From Ulota crispa (Eukaryota > Streptophyta > Bryopsida > Orthotrichales > Orthotrichaceae), in the NCBI GenBank assembly GCA_963920765.1, contig OY987250.1, positions 15,802,409 through 15,866,408 on the forward strand: a DNA stretch of 64,000 nt. The letters run 5' to 3'. A program made the position numbers and the translations under genes. The notes beneath the pieces were generated by a model that saw only the letters and a program-made list of their open reading frames with translations, did no database searches and had not been told where the DNA came from. Position 1 is the stretch's first letter; each line of letters opens with the position of its first letter. This document shows, one piece after another, positions 60,301 through 64,000 of this stretch.

Positions 60301-61138
60301 AAGGTGTAGATTTTTTGCTACAATGGTGGAAGTACGAAATGGGCTACAAAAGTAACCTATCTTATTTGGTTTTAAAATTAATCAAAGTATAATCTTTGTT
60401 CTACTACAAAGGCAATGAAACGTGTGTCCTATAACAAAGTGGATAAGACATATAGACTTCTTTTGTGTACAATATTTCAAGGATAAGTAGGTGACATTAT
60501 AATCCTCTCTTTTTATGGAAATTGTGGAATGTTTACTCATTTCTAAGAGTTTTAAATGTGCTTTAATCATCACACTTGAAATAAAACACAAGGAGGACTA
60601 GTTATAGAGAGTCTCAAATTTTTTATGGTTGATAATGAAAAAATATTGACAATATTGCCATCATCATCTATAACAATTTGGACATCAGTAATGATATCAT
60701 CTGAAGGCTCTTGCACGTTCTTTAAATCTCCTACCTCAACAATTTGATACACATATTCCACAATGTGAAATGCAAAGCTTGTAATTACATTTTTAATTTT
60801 TTTTTGTTGCATGAAGGGAAAGATTAGACCAACTAGTCTAAAAAATGTCACTGTGGCCCAAGATTAAACTTTTGAAGGATTACATGGAATAGAAAGGATT
60901 GTTAGCATTTATAAAAGGATGCTTCAAAAGTGGCCTCAAATGTTTGTATGGAGCATCGTTGATAATAAATTGATAATCATTATCTTGGATGATAGTTGTT
61001 GACGGTTTCTTCTTAAACTTGTCTTTTTAGTCGTATCATTAAAAGCATTGTTAAGGTCCTAGAAGCAAAAAGGATTTCAAGACGCAAAAATATGAAGATG
61101 ATGGTGATGCTAAAAATAACCAATGAATAACCTATCAA

Positions 61139-62027
61139 TTAACCCCTAAAAGATCAAGCTTATTTTTTCTCAAAAAGACTCAAAACTGTCATTACTTATG
61201 ATTTGATCCCAAAAACAATCTTTTTCAAAAAAGATCAAATCTAACCTTAGGATCTTGTAGTAGACTCATTCAAGAACATACCATGAAAATTTTGTGAAGT
61301 TTGATCATGTGGATTGAGAGATATGATCATCTGAAGGTAGTACATAAAGTTTTTTTACCCTTGCCCAAAATTTTCAGGTGCCTTTGACCACGTGTGGTGA
61401 ATAGTTTTTGCACTATAGGTGCTAAGGAGATTAGCCTAACATGCTCTAAACCATGTTAGGCATGTCTCTCCAAGTATTTGTGATCAACTAAGACATGGAA
61501 CACATCCTCCACGGCCCAGCATTGCAAACATGTGCTTGAAATTCACACTACATTGAGGTTTTTTGCCAACCAAGTTTTCTAAAGATATATCAAAGAAAAT
61601 AAAAATCCAAGTGGTGGATTGGAAGAGTTTAGCTTCATTGACAATCTCAAGAAAGAGAATTGGAAAAAGAACCAAATCTCTAGTAGCTATTGCAATTCAA
61701 ATGTTAATGTATTTATCATAAACAATAATGTATTTATTTAGTACGCTATTGCTTTGGATAGATTCTAATGAAGGGTCATCCCTTCATTGGTTCCCCTTGG
61801 GAGAAGTTAACAAAAAATGGCATGCCCATGCTCCCCCTCAAATTAAAAATCACATGTTTACCCTTATAAACTTTGAACCAAAAATTGAAACTCAGTAAAA
61901 ATTATTCTCCCACGTAACTCTACTTTTGGAGAAAAAATTATAGAATTTGGTCATAAATTGTAGTAACATGACCCTGCCCAAAATCCTATTTGTCCCCCAT
62001 AGGGATAAGTGGACCTTTAGGGGTTAA
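61139..62027. mobile_element. TTAA-flanked element, 889 bp
   Basis: TTAA (61139-61142) then CCCCTAAAAGATCAAGCTT; right end AGTGGACCTTTAGGGG then TTAA (62024-62027). Interior distantly related to the other ~900-bp copies (AACCTTAGGATCTTG). Confidence 0.8.
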
Positions 62028-62397
62028 AATGGTAATACTCAAAATATATTATAGATAAAAGTAGCACAATATCTAAAAGACTATATTGATAGATATAAGG
62101 TAGAATAATTGAATGATGAAGAATGATGGTTAAGAGATATGTATGCCATATGAAAATTAGTTATTTGATTCCTTGTCCTCGATGTTGGTTGTTAGGAAAG
62201 TATTTCAAATTGATGAATAAGACACAATTTCATATCTCCTAAGTCCTAAATAGTGCATTGCATTGTGAATATGTTGTTTTGTGCATTCCAATCAAGTACT
62301 TAACTCATAATTCCTAAAGTCACGAACATCGTTTTCTACCAACATAGTGATTTTGGGAAGCTCACTACAATTCTACAAATGAGTTTTGTTATCATTA

Positions 62398-62733
62398 GGA
62401 AAAATATGGGGCCCCAATAAGGCCTTGAGTTTGGGGGGGTTCCTAGACATGGGAACCTAGTTCCCAAGAAAATCATGCACAAGCTGACGTGGCACTATTG
62501 GTGCCATGTTAGCTTTTTCAAATTTTTTTATTTTTTTAGTATTCAAAAACCAAAAATCAAAAATAAAAATAAAAATCTTATTTTTTTCTAAGATTCTTTT
62601 GTTTTGGATTTTTTGGATTTTTTAAATTAATTTTTTATGGCCATTAGCAAGGGTTGGTTCCCCACATTGGGAACAAAAAATATGGAGGGCTGGAATTGTT
62701 TATAAAGGCCTTATTGAGGCCCCATATTTTTCC
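62398..62733. mobile_element. Fold-back MITE with GGAAAAATATGGGGCC ends, 336 bp
   Basis: GGAAAAATATGGGGCCCCAA pairs with TTGAGGCCCCATATTTTTCC, with TA on both outer sides. Arms about 33 bp. The interior is rich in AAAAATAAAAAT. Confidence 0.78.
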
Positions 62734-63475
62734 TAATGGTTTGTTTTGAAATTTTCACTCATGATGTGAGTAGCTTTAAGGCCCAACAATTTTTTTGGCT
62801 TTTGAATGTATGGTTCAAAAGTTATTGCATGATATGTAGCTTTCTTTGCTTGTTTGGTAAGATAATTTTTTTATTGAACTACATTTTATACTTCTTCTTT
62901 TTTGAAATTGATTTTTTAATTTATATACACATGGGAAGCTTTGAATCATTGAATTTTGATCAATAAGATGAAAGTTACAGCTATCTTTTCTACGCATTCC
63001 TATTTATCACGTATCCACACTTCTTTGTTGGTATATTCTTTGAGTTCTTTTTTTCATTGTCAAACTCATCTAGCAAGGATGCTATAATAATTTAGTGTCC
63101 TCTATTTTATCTATATCCTCATTTTGAGTAGAAGCTTTGAACACTCCTCCCGCTCTAATCCACACTCATACTGTTTGGCATGCATGGTATAAGTGGGCTA
63201 TGTATGTTCTCCCCTTGGCTCTATCTATTGTTCCAATTTTTCTTTGTGCTATCATGTCTATACTAGTGGGTTTCCAACATGCAATCCCCTTGGTTTATGT
63301 CTATAGGTCTTGTCTTGTCTCTTGTGTTCATATACTTTTAGTGCCAATCTAGAATAAACCATGATGTGAGGCTTGGGTAGTATTCCCGCCGCTGTTCACA
63401 CTTCCTCTATCATATCTTATTTCTATAATAGAATACAATCTCTATTAGTTGGGTAGTTGGGCAAGCAAAGTATGA

Positions 63476-63745
63476 TTTAAAATTTTGTGATTGGCCAAGG
63501 GCCAAGGGGCAAAGTGATGAACATGGGCGTTGTGTGTGAAAGGACAATTTTGGTGGAACACATTGAGTCTTTTTTGAACTTGAATTTGAAATTAACATAT
63601 AAAGGGGTAGAAAGGGAGATGAAGAGGCAAATTGATGTGAATCTAAAATTGAATTTGTTTGAGTTTATAATATTCCATGGAATATTTTTTGTGAATAAGA
63701 GGTGACATGAGATGATGGCATGGGGATAGGAGGGCATGACCCCGT
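63476..63745 (-). repeat. Copy of the unclassified ~300-bp repeat
   Basis: Inverted relative to 19558-19856, sharing TTGTGATTGGCCAAGGGCC, GGCAAAGTGATGAACATG and GGGAGATGAAGAGGCAAATT. Confidence 0.7.
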
Positions 63746-63803
63746 TGGCAACGGGTGCATAGGGTGTACTATCTTTATTTCTATAATAGGCTTGGTTCTA
63801 TTA

Positions 63804-63834
63804 GTTGGATAGTTGGGTAGTTGGGTAGTTGGGT
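63804..63834 (+). repeat. GGTAGTTG short tandem repeat
   Basis: About four units of GGTAGTTG/GGATAGTTG in a row. Confidence 0.7.
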
Positions 63835-64000
63835 GTCAAAATAATAGAATGTAAGGCGGTTGAGAAACTAATTAATAACCAAATTTTTTGTAAGCAAATT
63901 TTTTGTAATTGAATTTTCTACCTTACTAGCCAGCATTGGATGGGGAGCCATGTGTATGGGATCATGGGATGGGATAACAACTGAGAATGCAAATCAAATT

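Noticed and set aside
174-62027. CCCTAAA-like text at many sites suggesting interstitial telomere repeats
   Set aside because: It occurs once per element as part of CCCCTAAAGG inverted ends, never in tandem.

Overview
This window is nuclear DNA from a green plant. It is AT-rich, its three supported genes are split by phase-consistent GT-AG (and two GC-AG) introns, and two of them start with leaders that look organellar. A complete mevalonate-pathway gene argues for a land plant or streptophyte alga, because core chlorophytes are known to have lost that pathway. The FAD/Rieske fusion protein would fit a seedless plant, but I cannot name the species.

Layout. Positions 1-21.5 kb hold no intact gene that I can support. 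They contain a dense mixture of short DNA transposons, a 21-bp tandem repeat (8.08-8.57 kb) and one decayed unknown gene (12.66-13.38 kb). Positions 22.0-27.4 kb carry, on the minus strand, a five-exon organellar RsgA-type circularly permuted GTPase (524 aa as reconstructed). A CACATCCCCTAAT-like satellite fills part of the 2-kb head-to-head spacer (27.5-28.6 kb). Positions 29.4-38.9 kb carry, on the plus strand, a ten-exon diphosphomevalonate decarboxylase (MVD, 427 aa). Positions 39-52 kb are again repeats. Positions 52.6-58.4 kb carry, on the plus strand, a nine-exon predicted plastid FAD-dependent oxidoreductase with a C-terminal Rieske [2Fe-2S] domain (595 aa). The last 5.5 kb are repeats. 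I found no tRNA, rRNA, CRISPR array or autonomous transposase.

The genes do not form a pathway: one acts in organelle ribosome assembly, one in isoprenoid precursor synthesis and one is a redox enzyme of unknown substrate.

The most notable signal is the mobile DNA. At least ten complete elements are bounded on both sides by TTAA (twice TTAG on one side). Their inverted ends resemble CCCCTAAAGG or CCCTTAAACG, and they fall in size classes of about 236, 280-305, 370 and 890-955 bp. That architecture is piggyBac-like and unusual for a plant. Alongside them are CACTA-type MITEs with exact 3-bp duplications, Stowaway-like and other TA-flanked MITEs, Tourist-like elements, and near-palindromic Mutator-like fold-backs, two of which have 9-bp target duplications. 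Several introns of the three genes are about three-quarters MITE sequence, and in two cases the element ends about 24 nt before a 3' splice site.
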